Numbered from the stretch's first letter, positions 8,892 through 21,466 are shown. The stretch is DNA of 64,000 nt from Vagococcus entomophilus (GCF_003987595.1 NZ_NGJZ01000001.1:62001-126000), one strand, 5' to 3'. A program made the numbers and translations. Notes: a model not told the origin generated them from the letters alone.

Positions 8892-10091
8892 TTGGACAAT
8901 AATAATGGAAAAGGAAAGAAAAAAGTTTCTTGGTTTTGGAAATGGTTTTTAAATAACCAAGTAGTTACCGCACTATTAATTATCTTGTTATGTCTACTGA
9001 TCATATTAGTATTTACAAAAGTTTCGCATATTTTTACCCCCGTATGGCAGTTTTTAGGGATTGTCGGTTTGCCTGTGGTTTTGGCAGGAATTCTATATTA
9101 TATGTTAAATCCAATAGTAGATTGGTTAGAAAGTAAACATATCAAAAGAATATGGAGTATTTTGTTGCTCTTTGTACTCGTGATTGCATTAATTGTTTGG
9201 GGAGTGGTAATTCTAGTTCCAAAAATCGAAGAGCAGACGATGAGCTTTATCAAAAATTGGCCTTCGTATTTTAAAATTATCGAGTCTAAAAGTAATGAGA
9301 TTCTAAGTAGTGATTTATTTAAGCAATTTGGAGATCAAATTGAGAGTGCCACCAACAATATTATGAACTCTTTTGGCTCAATGCTGGAAAAGGTCTCAAA
9401 AAATGCTTTTCAAGGTATTGGTAATGTGGTAGGTGTAGTAGTCAATGTCGTACTCGCACTCGTAACGATGCCGTTTATTCTATTTTATCTATTAAAAGAT
9501 GGGAAAAGATTACCTGAATTTGCGCTTAAGTTTTTACCTAACAAAATGAGACAACCAACGTTTGAGATTTTATCTGATATCAACCAACAAGTTTCCCAGT
9601 ATATTCGGGGACAGCTTACAGTGGCTTTTGCGGTTGCGGTGATGTTCATCGTAGGTCTTTCAATTATAGGTTTAGACTATAGTGTAACACTAGGAATCTT
9701 GGCAGGTTTTTTAAACCTAATTCCATTTCTAGGATCAGCACTTGCAATGATTCCAATTTTAGTACTCGCGATTGTTTCAGGACCGGCAATGATTATTTCT
9801 TGTTTGATTGTGTTTGTTGTTGAACAGACAATTGAAGGAAGAGTAATATCGCCACTTGTTTTAGGTAGTCAAATGGATATTCATCCAGTCACGGTCATTT
9901 TTGTATTATTGACGACGGGTAAATTATTTGGGATTACCGGTGTGATACTTGGACTACCGGGCTATGCGGCCATTAAAGTGATTGTGAAGCATGCATTTAA
10001 TTGGTATGAGAAACATTCAGGATTGTACGAAGATGAAACAAAAACGGTAGAGGAAGAAGAAAATCATGAGAAAGAAATAAAACAATCTTAA
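8892..10091 (+). CDS. AI-2E family transporter (PerM/TqsA-like)
   Basis: A polytopic membrane protein of about 399 residues in the AI-2E transporter family, whose members have been linked to quorum-signal export, Na+/H+ exchange and other roles. A lysine-rich N-terminus (KGKKKVSW) is followed by paired hydrophobic segments, a central amphipathic region, and the family-typical C-terminal block GILAGFLNLIPFLGS. It ends in an acidic tail. TTG 8892 is favoured over GTG 8883 because AAAGGGTGA lies five bases before it, but the GTG gives only three more residues. It overlaps or abuts the IIA-like gene, so the two form an operon. The substrate is unknown. Confidence 0.88.
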   Translation: MDNNNGKGKKKVSWFWKWFLNNQVVTALLIILLCLLIILVFTKVSHIFTPVWQFLGIVGLPVVLAGILYYMLNPIVDWLESKHIKRIWSILLLFVLVIALIVWGVVILVPKIEEQTMSFIKNWPSYFKIIESKSNEILSSDLFKQFGDQIESATNNIMNSFGSMLEKVSKNAFQGIGNVVGVVVNVVLALVTMPFILFYLLKDGKRLPEFALKFLPNKMRQPTFEILSDINQQVSQYIRGQLTVAFAVAVMFIVGLSIIGLDYSVTLGILAGFLNLIPFLGSALAMIPILVLAIVSGPAMIISCLIVFVVEQTIEGRVISPLVLGSQMDIHPVTVIFVLLTTGKLFGITGVILGLPGYAAIKVIVKHAFNWYEKHSGLYEDETKTVEEEENHEKEIKQS

Positions 10092-10118
10092 AGAGATTTG
10101 TTTTATTTCTTTTTTTTT
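10072..10118 (+). terminator. Terminator overlapping the end of the AI-2E gene
   Basis: Arms AAGAAATAAAACAATCT and AGATTTGTTTTATTTCTT pair with a single bulge, followed by a run of T. The left arm is inside the coding region. Confidence 0.85.
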
Positions 10119-10574
10119 GCTATATTTTTTCAAAACGTATCTTATTAAAAAGAAAGGAATAACTCTTAGTGGATTAGAAAAACATAAAAAAAAAATTCAA
10201 TAACTTATGTTATATAATTTTGAAGCTAATCTTCAAGGAACAACCATAATAATTTGGCAGAAAACAGATATATTATTTTTGTAGTAATAAATGAACAAAT
10301 ATAAATGTTATATAATCGGCTTTTTTAGTGTGAATTATTTTTATTTGAGAGTTAAAAAGAAAGAAAGAATGAGTATTTATTTTTCAATTATTTCGCATAT
10401 ATAGGAAATTAATGACATGGCTTTTTCCTCTTTTTTTTATTATAGTAGATATATCAAGGAAGTAGAGTTAGATGATAGTTGTATATTAATCATCTATTAA
10501 AAAAACGACTAATTAAATTGTAATGATTTTAAATTCGTTCTTTACTTTAAAACAGTGAACTAGGAGGAATTACA
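10119..10574 (+). promoter_or_regulatory. AT-rich leader region of the recombinase-like gene
   Basis: About 455 bases without a supported gene, much more AT-rich than the flanks. It holds a 12-base direct repeat ATGTTATATAAT at 10207-10218 and 10305-10316 (98 bases apart, each containing TATAAT). A small hairpin (TTGAAG/CTTCAA) lies at about 10221-10237. A 28-bp inverted repeat lies at 10469-10496 (separate entry). I see no convincing -35/-10 pair at 17-bp spacing. The unusual length suggests a complex control region for the downstream gene. Confidence 0.5.
10469..10496. repeat. 28-bp inverted repeat, candidate operator
   Basis: Perfect 8-bp arms TAGATGAT and ATCATCTA are separated by 12 bases, about 80 bases before the start of the recombinase-like gene. 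No T-run follows, so it is not a terminator. Its overall size is like one dimer-binding subsite of a resolvase res site. Confidence 0.5.
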
Positions 10575-11132
10575 GTGAGCAAAATCGGCTATGCATATAC
10601 TACAGAAGATCGTGAATATCTTACAAAAGAGTTAGAAGGACTAGGAATCTATGGTTGTGATCAAATTGCTATAGAAACAGATTCAGAAGGTTCTGCAACA
10701 CATCCACATAAAGAGCTAGATATGATTATGGAAAAAATTGGGGAAAATGATTCATTAATCGTGTACGAATTGCTATGTTTAGGCAAATCAGTTATTCAAT
10801 TAGCAGACTTTGTTAAAGAATTAGAGGATAAAGGAGCTACTTTGGTCATCATTCATAAAGAAGGAAAATTAGCTGAATTAGATGATGAAACATACATTGC
10901 TTTCATTAAAAAGATGGCAGAAATGGAAAAAATGATCATCCGTGAAAGAACTTCAAGAGGTCTTGAAGAAGCGCGTCGTCATGGACGTGTAGGTGGTCGC
11001 CCAAAAATTTCAGAAGAAACAGTTGCTCGCATTCGTTTCTTATATGAACATAATAAATATACTTTACGTCAGATTGCTGAAGAGTGTGATATTTCTTTAG
11101 GAACAGCGTATAAATATATTCAAGAAAAATAA
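10575..11132 (+). CDS. Serine recombinase homologue lacking catalytic residues
   Basis: A 185-residue protein collinear with gamma-delta resolvase (183 residues): N-terminal resolvase fold, long helix at about 100-127, and a C-terminal helix-turn-helix (GRPKISEETVARIRF...TLRQIAEECDISLGTAYKYI, residues 141-182). Numbering coincides, and the catalytic set is replaced: Arg8 to Tyr, Ser10 to Thr, Arg45 to His, Asp67 to Leu, Arg68 to Cys, Arg71 to Lys. Glu124-Arg125 are kept. It therefore probably binds DNA without recombining it and may act as a regulator. The reading frame is intact. Starts at GTG 10575 with a perfect AGGAGG. No transposase or other mobile-element genes adjoin it. Confidence 0.88.
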   Translation: MSKIGYAYTTEDREYLTKELEGLGIYGCDQIAIETDSEGSATHPHKELDMIMEKIGENDSLIVYELLCLGKSVIQLADFVKELEDKGATLVIIHKEGKLAELDDETYIAFIKKMAEMEKMIIRERTSRGLEEARRHGRVGGRPKISEETVARIRFLYEHNKYTLRQIAEECDISLGTAYKYIQEK

Positions 11133-11143
11133 GATTATTTTCT

Positions 11144-11185
11144 AAAAAAAGCGAGATGGGTTTCCATGCCCAGTCTCGCTTTTTT
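11144..11185. terminator. Bidirectional terminator between recombinase-like and GGDEF genes
   Basis: AAAAAAGCGAGA and TCTCGCTTTTTT arms with an inner TGGG/CCCA extension. The convergent GGDEF gene ends at its right edge. Confidence 0.9.
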
Positions 11186-12350
11186 AATGAAAATAGTAAT
11201 GTACAATACTATCTTTTCCGTTCTTTTTAGCAGCGTAAAGTGCTTGATCAGCAAGGTTAAAGAGATATTGGGGTGTCAAACGAATCCCTTTTTTCTTGAT
11301 TTTTGTTGCATGTGCTACGCCAATAGAAGTCTTTAAGTAGAGGTTTCTACCATCTTCTAACATTAAAGGAACCTCTCTTAATTTTTTTTGAAAATCTAAT
11401 AAGAAAGCTTTTGTGTCCGGAAAATCTAGTGTACAAATTAAGCCAAATTCATCTCCACCAATCCGACAAATATAAATTTTACCAGTAGAACTAGCGGTTA
11501 GCGCATCTGAAAAATAGCGCAAAGCTTGATCGCCTATTTGATGGCCGTAAGTATCGTTGATGGATTTAAAATCATCCATATCTAAAAGTATCAACGAAAA
11601 AGGTACAAATGGATACTGGCTTGAGTCCAATTGATCTCGTAAAAATTGCTCGAATTGTTCGCGGTTGTAAAGTCCAGTAATTCGATCAAACGTGGCTGAA
11701 TTCTTTATTTGCGAAAAAGAATCTACTAAGTTAACAGACTTTCGAATCGTAACAGATGTAATTAAAAAAATGAGACTGAAAACCGCAAAATACATCAAAA
11801 TATTTGTCCAAATATTTAAAGAAAAAGAACGGAACAAATAGACAAAATAGAATGAGCGAAATAATGTAAATAGCCCAATAAATAAAATACAAGATTTCTT
11901 GTAGCTGATTTTCCGACTATGTAAATAGATACTGATGAACAGAACAAAAAGCGTGAAAAAGAAATTGTTAATATAGTATTCATGGCTTACGGGCATAAAA
12001 AAATAGTAATGAATTATTTTACTAAGAATGAGTGTGATTGTAGCGGTGCTGCCCATGAGTATTGTTCCGTAAAAAATAATAAAGAAAATCATGACGTAGC
12101 GCATGTCGACAGTTAGATTTTTTGTTACGGTAATTAAGTTGACAGACAATAAAAAACTGACCAAACCAAAGGCAATTCCGAGTATGATTTGCAATGGATA
12201 GGACATGGTGATTTCTGTATTACTTAATTTACTTTGTTTTTTTGAGAACCCTTTGTCTCTTAAGATATTGAAAGAAATAAAATAAAAAATCAACACTGAG
12301 CTAATAATTATGGATAGGTTAATCAGCGTTGAGTTAATAAATGAGATCAT
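11184..12350 (-). CDS. Membrane-bound diguanylate cyclase (GGDEF)
   Basis: Makes cyclic di-GMP from two GTP. The 388-residue protein has an N-terminal membrane region of several helices resembling the LytS-type five-helix receptor domain (5TMR-LYT), with the pattern VDMRYVMIFF...GSTATITLILSKI. A GGDEF domain follows from about residue 220. The active-site motif is intact (GGDEF, residues 298-302), and DMDDFKSINDTYGHQIGD is the substrate-binding region. I saw no RxxD inhibitory site immediately before it. There is no EAL or PilZ protein in this window. A single gene on the minus strand, convergent with the recombinase-like gene. Confidence 0.92.
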   Translation of the reverse strand: MISFINSTLINLSIIISSVLIFYFISFNILRDKGFSKKQSKLSNTEITMSYPLQIILGIAFGLVSFLLSVNLITVTKNLTVDMRYVMIFFIIFYGTILMGSTATITLILSKIIHYYFFMPVSHEYYINNFFFTLFVLFISIYLHSRKISYKKSCILFIGLFTLFRSFYFVYLFRSFSLNIWTNILMYFAVFSLIFLITSVTIRKSVNLVDSFSQIKNSATFDRITGLYNREQFEQFLRDQLDSSQYPFVPFSLILLDMDDFKSINDTYGHQIGDQALRYFSDALTASSTGKIYICRIGGDEFGLICTLDFPDTKAFLLDFQKKLREVPLMLEDGRNLYLKTSIGVAHATKIKKKGIRLTPQYLFNLADQALYAAKKNGKDSIVHYYFH

Positions 12351-12386
12351 AAAAACTCCTTTCTTACTATTTTTTACAAAGATAAA

Positions 12387-13865
12387 CTATGAATCATTGT
12401 TTAATTTATGCATTTTATGAATATTGTTAATCGATTTACGAAGATTTTCCCAATCCATATTCGACGGAAGGGGATCGACAATAATCAATTTTTCTTCATT
12501 AATGTTGGGGAGATGAATGGTTGAGACAAATAAATCATAATCATCTGGTCCAAAAAATGCTTCTTCAGATAAAAATAAAATACTTTTTTCAAAAGAAGTC
12601 ACGACTGCTTTGTGAGAAAAGTTTCGTTCAATAGCTTGAGCTAACATGAATGTCTGACTTTTTCCTAAATCGGTTAGAACGAGTAAAGAAACTTTGTGCT
12701 TCTTCTTTTCGAGTTGCTTAGGCAGCGTAGGCCACTTAGTAATCAAGTAAAAAAGAATTTCGTAACGATAGTTGGTATACCAAGGGAAATTAGTCACTGT
12801 CTCAAGTTCTGTTAATTCGGCAAAGACATTTTTTGAAAAAATTGGGTATTCTTGATAAGCTGCTTGTCCGTTATACTTAGAGCTATTGAACAAAATATAA
12901 TGATCGTATGGATAAACCAAATAATGATTATACATTTGAAAATAACCTTGAGCTAGTATATTCAGTTGTGGTTCGGACAATTCTAAATGTAAGCTTGCCT
13001 GTAAGTTTAAAAGATGGGCACAGATTTCTTTCAAGATGCGCTCTTCATTAGGTTTAGAAACCTCAAAGACAACTAATGAAGAAAAAATGTCTTGCATCAG
13101 CTCCTCGCCAACCTCTAAATGGTCATCGTTAACCATTTGCTTGAGATAGGGTGCTAATATTTCTTTAAAGGATAAATAACTGGAAAGATTTTCGTCACAT
13201 TCTTGAGTAGAAACCTTTTTTCCTTGGTAAAATCTTGTGATGGAAACGGCCAAATAATAACTTAAGTAAATTAATTGAACATCGTCTTGGGGCCAGTTTT
13301 TTTCTCGAAATAAACGACACGAAAACTCAATGGCAGCTGTTCGGTCAATGGAGAATGGCCATTCAAAAGTAGTGTAGGTCTCTTTGAAATAGGTGGTATA
13401 AAAATAGCGAACGAAACGTTCGTTTGTGCTGACGATCTGGCAAGGTCTTTTGCCCAAAGCAATGCCATAGTTTTTTAAAGCATGGCTTAATTGGTTGGTC
13501 ACTCGATACAAAGAAGAGTCACTGATAAATAACTTTTCACCCCATTCTTCTAAAGACTGAGTAGGGTTGAAAAATATTTTTTCAAGGAACTGTAAAGCTT
13601 CAGAATTTTTAAAAACCGCTACGTAAACATCATGCAAATGACTACTTGGCGGAGTGATTAAACGGATTCCGTTTTTTTTGGATGTTTCAATGATTAAAAA
13701 GGGAGACCATTGTTCTTTGAGATAATGAATGTCTGTAGTAATCGTTCTCAAGGAAGCGTTATTATTTTCTGCAAGTTCAGATGAACTAATCCAATCAGCC
13801 CGTTCACTCAACTGTTCAAGGATTTCTAATTTTCTTCTAGTACTTGAATCTAGCAGACTTCTCAT
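12387..13865 (-). CDS. Mga-like transcriptional regulator
   Basis: A 492-residue regulator of the Mga/AtxA type. The N-terminus holds winged HTH domains (ILEQLSERADWISSSELAENNNASLRTITTDI, about residues 14-45, and a second one at about 95-130). A central region resembles PTS regulation domains, and the end (about 385-470) resembles an EIIB-like fold. Such proteins activate surface or carbohydrate genes and may be controlled by PTS phosphorylation; specific histidines cannot be assigned here. It lies 36 bases after the GGDEF gene start on the same strand and diverges from licT. Target genes are unknown. Confidence 0.82.
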   Translation of the reverse strand: MRSLLDSSTRRKLEILEQLSERADWISSSELAENNNASLRTITTDIHYLKEQWSPFLIIETSKKNGIRLITPPSSHLHDVYVAVFKNSEALQFLEKIFFNPTQSLEEWGEKLFISDSSLYRVTNQLSHALKNYGIALGKRPCQIVSTNERFVRYFYTTYFKETYTTFEWPFSIDRTAAIEFSCRLFREKNWPQDDVQLIYLSYYLAVSITRFYQGKKVSTQECDENLSSYLSFKEILAPYLKQMVNDDHLEVGEELMQDIFSSLVVFEVSKPNEERILKEICAHLLNLQASLHLELSEPQLNILAQGYFQMYNHYLVYPYDHYILFNSSKYNGQAAYQEYPIFSKNVFAELTELETVTNFPWYTNYRYEILFYLITKWPTLPKQLEKKKHKVSLLVLTDLGKSQTFMLAQAIERNFSHKAVVTSFEKSILFLSEEAFFGPDDYDLFVSTIHLPNINEEKLIIVDPLPSNMDWENLRKSINNIHKMHKLNNDS

Positions 13866-14063
13866 AGCGTAACCTCCTTAAAAATCTAACCTTCTTTAAT
13901 TCTTCCGTGAAGTAAATACCTCGTCTATTTTATCATATAGTTCTGTGAATTGCCTTAAATAAATGAATTTTTTTAAAAAAACTTGATTAAAAAAATATTT
14001 GTAAGTTTTATAGCTGAATTTATTTTTAGGGAAACTCTTTAGTTAAAAATGATTGAATATTAG
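13866..14063. other. Divergent intergenic region between the Mga-like gene and licT
   Basis: AT-rich and without a supported gene. It carries the AAGGAGG ribosome site of the minus-strand regulator at its left edge. No further repeats or terminators were seen; the licT promoter and cre lie immediately to its right. Confidence 0.4.
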
Positions 14064-14105
14064 TTGTAAAAAAAAATAATTCATGTTAATATGTAAGCGT
14101 AAACA
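14064..14105 (+). promoter_or_regulatory. licT-bgl promoter with CcpA cre site
   Basis: TTGTAA (14064-14069) and TAATAT (14087-14092) are separated by exactly 17 bases. A perfect cre match, TGTAAGCGTAAACA, occupies 14092-14105 directly after the -10, the position expected for CcpA repression by promoter blockage. This predicts glucose repression of the whole beta-glucoside operon. Confidence 0.88.
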
Positions 14106-14157
14106 TAAGCTTTTTTTACCAAATTGGATAGGTTGTTAGACACTAAGGAGAAGGCTA

Positions 14158-18470
<4,313 letters not shown>

Positions 18471-18631
18471 AGCAAAACTTTTTGAAAAGCATATTGATAA
18501 TAAAGGTTGCGCTCCCTTGTGATTCATGCTAATGTGATTTTAACATGCGCAGAATAATCTGCATAAATGCCGATAGGGAAGTTACACAAAACAAATAAAA
18601 CCAAAACGGTTGGATGAAAGGAAAAAGAAAA

Positions 18632-19009
18632 ATGGAACTGATACAAGGGAAAGACGGTATTGAATTGGTTCATAGTATGGGAAATTGGAAGCTGAAAAAA
18701 GAGATTGGCTTTTCACCAGTTGAAGCGTTAGTGGCAAGTATTGCGGCTTGTGGAACCTATGTCTATCAGTCCATTTTAAAAAAATCAGAAATTGGCTATG
18801 TACTTCTGGATGTAAGTGTGACTTACGAACGTTCTCAAGAGTTAAAAGCACAACCTTTACAATTGGTTCAAATTGAGTTCAAAATGAAAATTGCAGAAGA
18901 AAACCAAGAACGTGCCATTCGTGCACTTGAGTTGATTAACCGAAATTGTCCAGTTGTTCAATCGTTAAATGATGGTGTAAAAGTTTGTGAAAAATTAATT
19001 TTTGCGTAG
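18632..19009 (+). CDS. OsmC/Ohr family protein
   Basis: A 125-residue OsmC-family protein, thiol-dependent peroxidases that reduce organic hydroperoxides. The two redox cysteines appear to be in IAACGTYV (about residue 45) and NRNCPVVQSL (about 108), with the typical SPVEALVAS helix between them. ATG 18632 is preferred over 18614 because AAAGG lies about ten bases before it and the N-terminus then matches the family. Cytoplasmic. Whether it is OsmC, Ohr or YhfA-like cannot be decided by eye. Confidence 0.85.
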   Translation: MELIQGKDGIELVHSMGNWKLKKEIGFSPVEALVASIAACGTYVYQSILKKSEIGYVLLDVSVTYERSQELKAQPLQLVQIEFKMKIAEENQERAIRALELINRNCPVVQSLNDGVKVCEKLIFA

Positions 19010-19044
19010 CATAAACTATCAAAAAAAATGATTGGAGCTTGAAT

Positions 19045-19386
19045 ATGTCAACTTTACCAAATTGTCCAAATTGTAACTCGGAGTATACTTATGAAGATCG
19101 AGGCTTGTTTGTTTGCCCCGAATGTGCACATGAGTGGTCATCTGATACAGACCAAGAACCAGAAGAAACTGGATTGGTAGTGAAAGATTCTAATGGAAAC
19201 ATGCTCTCAGAAGGAGACAATGTAACAGTTATCAAAGATTTGAAAGTAAAAGGAAGTTCGACCCCATTAAAAATGGGAACGAAAGTAAAAAATATTCGTT
19301 TGGTCGAAGGAGATCACAATATTGATTGTAAAATTGATGGTTTTGGTCCAATGAAATTAAAGTCTGAATTTGTTAAAAAGAATTAA
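19045..19386 (+). CDS. Zinc-ribbon protein of the PhnA/YjdM family
   Basis: A 113-residue protein with an N-terminal zinc ribbon ([10 protein letters not shown]...LFVCPEC, residues 6-26) and a C-terminal KOW-like beta domain ([25 protein letters not shown]). This is the PhnA/YjdM family, historically named for phosphonate use, although phosphonate genes are absent here; the real role is uncertain. ATG 19045 is chosen over TTG 19039 because GGAG lies seven bases upstream. A strong terminator follows. Confidence 0.88.
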   Translation: MSTLPNCPNCNSEYTYEDRGLFVCPECAHEWSSDTDQEPEETGLVVKDSNGNMLSEGDNVTVIKDLKVKGSSTPLKMGTKVKNIRLVEGDHNIDCKIDGFGPMKLKSEFVKKN

Positions 19387-19407
19387 ATAGGCAAGAACGA
19401 GTTTGGG

Positions 19408-19461
19408 ATACTAAGAGCCTGAGACATAACTTTTGAGTTATGTTTCAGGCTCGCCTTTTTA
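19408..19461 (+). terminator. Terminator sharing a dispersed repeat core
   Basis: Arms GAGCCTGAGACATAAC and GTTATGTTTCAGGCTC with a six-base loop, then a T-rich tract. The preceding GGATACTAA plus left arm recur almost unchanged at 55311-55335. Confidence 0.92.
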
Positions 19462-19561
19462 TTTAAAATGTTATTTTTTGTAAAAGTTCTATTTTTTATT
19501 AAAATAAATTCAAAAAAATATGCTAGACTAAGTACAATATAAAAAAAGTGAGGGAATAAAA

Positions 19562-20266
19562 ATGGGAAGTTTTTACTTTGGCTTTGATCGAACGTTTATT
19601 TTAGTGATTATTGGGATGCTCTTATCCATGGCAGCATCAGGATATGTGAATTATACTTACCAAAAATACAGCAAAGTTCGCAACAAAAAGGGGTACACAG
19701 GAGAAGATGCTGCACGTTTTATTTTAAATTATTCTGGCATTCATAATGTTGGTGTGCAACAAATATCGGGTGATTTGACCGATAATTATAATGCACAAAC
19801 AAAAGTGCTGAGTCTCTCCCAAGCTGTCGGACCCTCTAGTTCTGTGGCAGCTCTTGGTGTGGCAGCGCATGAATGTGGACATGCAGTACAAGACCAAGTG
19901 AATTATACACCGCTAAAATTGCGTGCAAGTCTGGTTCCAGTAGCGAACATAGGATCAACAGTTTCTATTCCATTAATTATTTTAGGAGTCATATTGGGAG
20001 GGAGCTCTCTTTTGATCAATATTGGGATTTTCTGTTTTTCTTTAGCGTTTTTATTCCAGGTCGTAACGTTGCCTGTAGAGTTTAATGCTTCAAGGCGGGC
20101 TCTTGCCATTTTAAAAGAAGGAAATATTTTAGATGCAGAAGAATTACCTATGGCGCGCCAAGTGTTGATTGCGGCAGCCCTAACATATGTAGCTGCTGCG
20201 GTAGCTACATTGTTGCAGTTAGTAAGGTTAATTATTCTTTTTGGCGGAAATCGTAGAGATGACTAG
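19562..20266 (+). CDS. YugP-like neutral zinc metallopeptidase
   Basis: A 234-residue membrane protein of the YugP/zinc-dependent peptidase family. One N-terminal hydrophobic segment precedes the zinc motif HECGH at residues 103-107 (AAHECGHAVQD), and further hydrophobic segments follow. A downstream Glu in PVEFNASRRA is the likely third ligand. Substrates are unknown; the fold places catalysis next to the membrane. Monocistronic, with an AGTGAGGG ribosome site. Length agrees with the family (about 225-235). Confidence 0.88.
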   Translation: MGSFYFGFDRTFILVIIGMLLSMAASGYVNYTYQKYSKVRNKKGYTGEDAARFILNYSGIHNVGVQQISGDLTDNYNAQTKVLSLSQAVGPSSSVAALGVAAHECGHAVQDQVNYTPLKLRASLVPVANIGSTVSIPLIILGVILGGSSLLINIGIFCFSLAFLFQVVTLPVEFNASRRALAILKEGNILDAEELPMARQVLIAAALTYVAAAVATLLQLVRLIILFGGNRRDD

Positions 20267-20334
20267 CGTTTTGATACCTGTTTTTTTTAGGGTATGGTAT
20301 GATTGAGCTAGAAGAAAAAAGGAGCTGAAGATTT

Positions 20335-20670
20335 ATGAAAACATCAACAAAGGTATTATTAGGAATTGGAGCGGTTGCATTTGTTGGGACTGTTTCAGCA
20401 GTTTTCATTTCTGAAAATGTGGTAAAAGAGATTAAATCGGCAAAAAAACGGTCAAAGATTAAACAATTTGTCAATAATACATTAGGTGGGAATCAAAAGC
20501 TGCTAACGGTGGTTAACGATTTATCAGAAGAAGAAGTCAGCTCTGTTTCAAACATTTTATCAAAAATTGAAGAAAGTAAGAAAAAAATCTCGGTTTCAGG
20601 TGATACTGCAAAAGAGGCATCTGAAAAAGCCAAAAATTTCTTGACTAATTTAGCAGATAATTGGTTATAA
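20335..20670 (+). CDS. Small membrane-anchored protein of unknown function
   Basis: A 111-residue protein, not recognised. The N-terminus (residues 5-27) is a hydrophobic helix that could be a membrane anchor or uncleaved signal. The rest is charged and helical, with a possible coiled-coil stretch (EEEVSSVSNILSKIEESKKK) and an alanine/lysine-rich end, somewhat like YtxH-type proteins. It follows the YugP-like gene by 68 bases and has its own terminator. An AAAAGGAG site lies upstream at slightly long spacing. Confidence 0.72.
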   Translation: MKTSTKVLLGIGAVAFVGTVSAVFISENVVKEIKSAKKRSKIKQFVNNTLGGNQKLLTVVNDLSEEEVSSVSNILSKIEESKKKISVSGDTAKEASEKAKNFLTNLADNWL

Positions 20671-20692
20671 GCATTTAAAGCTTTTTAGCTTA

Positions 20693-20725
20693 AAAAAGGT
20701 TGGAAACTTTTCCGGCCTTTTTTTA
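20693..20725 (+). terminator. Terminator after the small membrane protein
   Basis: AAAAAAGGTTGGAAA pairs with TTTCCGGCCTTTTTT through two G-U pairs, loop CT, then T-run. Confidence 0.85.
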
Positions 20726-20800
20726 TTATAAAGATCAGCAATTTATTTGCAGTATGTGGTAACATATGAAAAGAAACAGATGAAAAGGAGTAATGGGGAG

Positions 20801-21316
20801 ATGGAAAGGACCTCAACGTTAACAGAGGAAGAAAAAGAATTTTTCATGAATGAAGCAATTAACGAAGCGTACAAAGCACAAACACAGCAAGAGGTACCAA
20901 TCGGCGCTGTTGTTGTTCTGGATGGGCAAATTATTGGTCGGGGACATAATCTAAGAGAAAAAACGAGAGATGCTACAAGCCATGCTGAAATGCAAGCAAT
21001 ACGTCAAGCTTGTCAACATGTAGCTAATTGGCGTCTTGAAAAAGCCCAATTGTTTGTAACGCTAGAACCTTGTCCCATGTGTAGTGGTGCGATGATACTT
21101 TCTAGAGTTTCTGAGGTTTATTTTGGTGCAAGTGATCAAAAAGCAGGTACAGCAGGAACGTTAATGAATTTATTGCAAGATGACAGATTCAATCACGTGG
21201 CTTATGTAGAGTCTGGAATTTTGGAGGAAAAGTGTGGGCAGCTGCTGACTAATTTTTTTCAAGTATTGAGACGACGAAAAAAAGAAGAAAAGATGAAAAA
21301 AAGACTGGATATCTAG
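20801..21316 (+). CDS. tadA: tRNA-specific adenosine deaminase
   Basis: Deaminates A34 to inosine in the anticodon of tRNA-Arg(ACG). The 171-residue protein has the zinc and proton-shuttle motif HAE (His61, Glu63) and PCPMC with Cys91 and Cys94. The family core EVPIGAVVVLDGQIIGRGHN lies before them. ATG 20801 gives the usual family length; in-frame upstream ATG and TTG codons (20780, 20747) would add an uncharacteristic extension. AAGGAG ends ten bases upstream. The SRP RNA follows directly, an order common in Firmicutes. Confidence 0.94.
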   Translation: MERTSTLTEEEKEFFMNEAINEAYKAQTQQEVPIGAVVVLDGQIIGRGHNLREKTRDATSHAEMQAIRQACQHVANWRLEKAQLFVTLEPCPMCSGAMILSRVSEVYFGASDQKAGTAGTLMNLLQDDRFNHVAYVESGILEEKCGQLLTNFFQVLRRRKKEEKMKKRLDI

Positions 21317-21339
21317 ACTGTGAAATGATACAATAGTTT

Positions 21340-21432
21340 TGCCGAAAGGCTAGAGCAATGGTGAGCTTATGAAGCGTGTCAGGTCCGGAAGGAAGCAGCA
21401 CTAAGTAAGTTTTGCCATGTGCTTGATTAAAT
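21340..21432 (+). ncRNA. ffs: Small bacterial SRP RNA (4.5S-type)
   Basis: RNA component of the signal recognition particle. The invariant domain IV sequence GTCAGGTCCGGAAGGAAGC is present at 21378-21396, and the flanks (GAGCAATGG...CCATGTGCTTG) pair to form the long helix, as in the small SRP RNA without an Alu domain. A -10 TACAAT lies at 21329-21334 with TGGATA as possible -35 inside the end of tadA. A terminator follows. Ends are approximate. Confidence 0.93.
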
Positions 21433-21443
21433 AACTTAGTTAC

Positions 21444-21466
21444 AAGCCTTTTGGCTTATTTTTTTT
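21444..21466 (+). terminator. Terminator of the SRP RNA gene
   Basis: AAGCC-TTTT-GGCTT hairpin followed by a run of T. Confidence 0.85.

Noticed and set aside
10575-11132. Mobile element or phage remnant around the recombinase-like gene
   Set aside because: No transposase, inverted terminal repeats, target duplication, integrase or phage genes are present; flanking genes are ordinary chromosomal genes.
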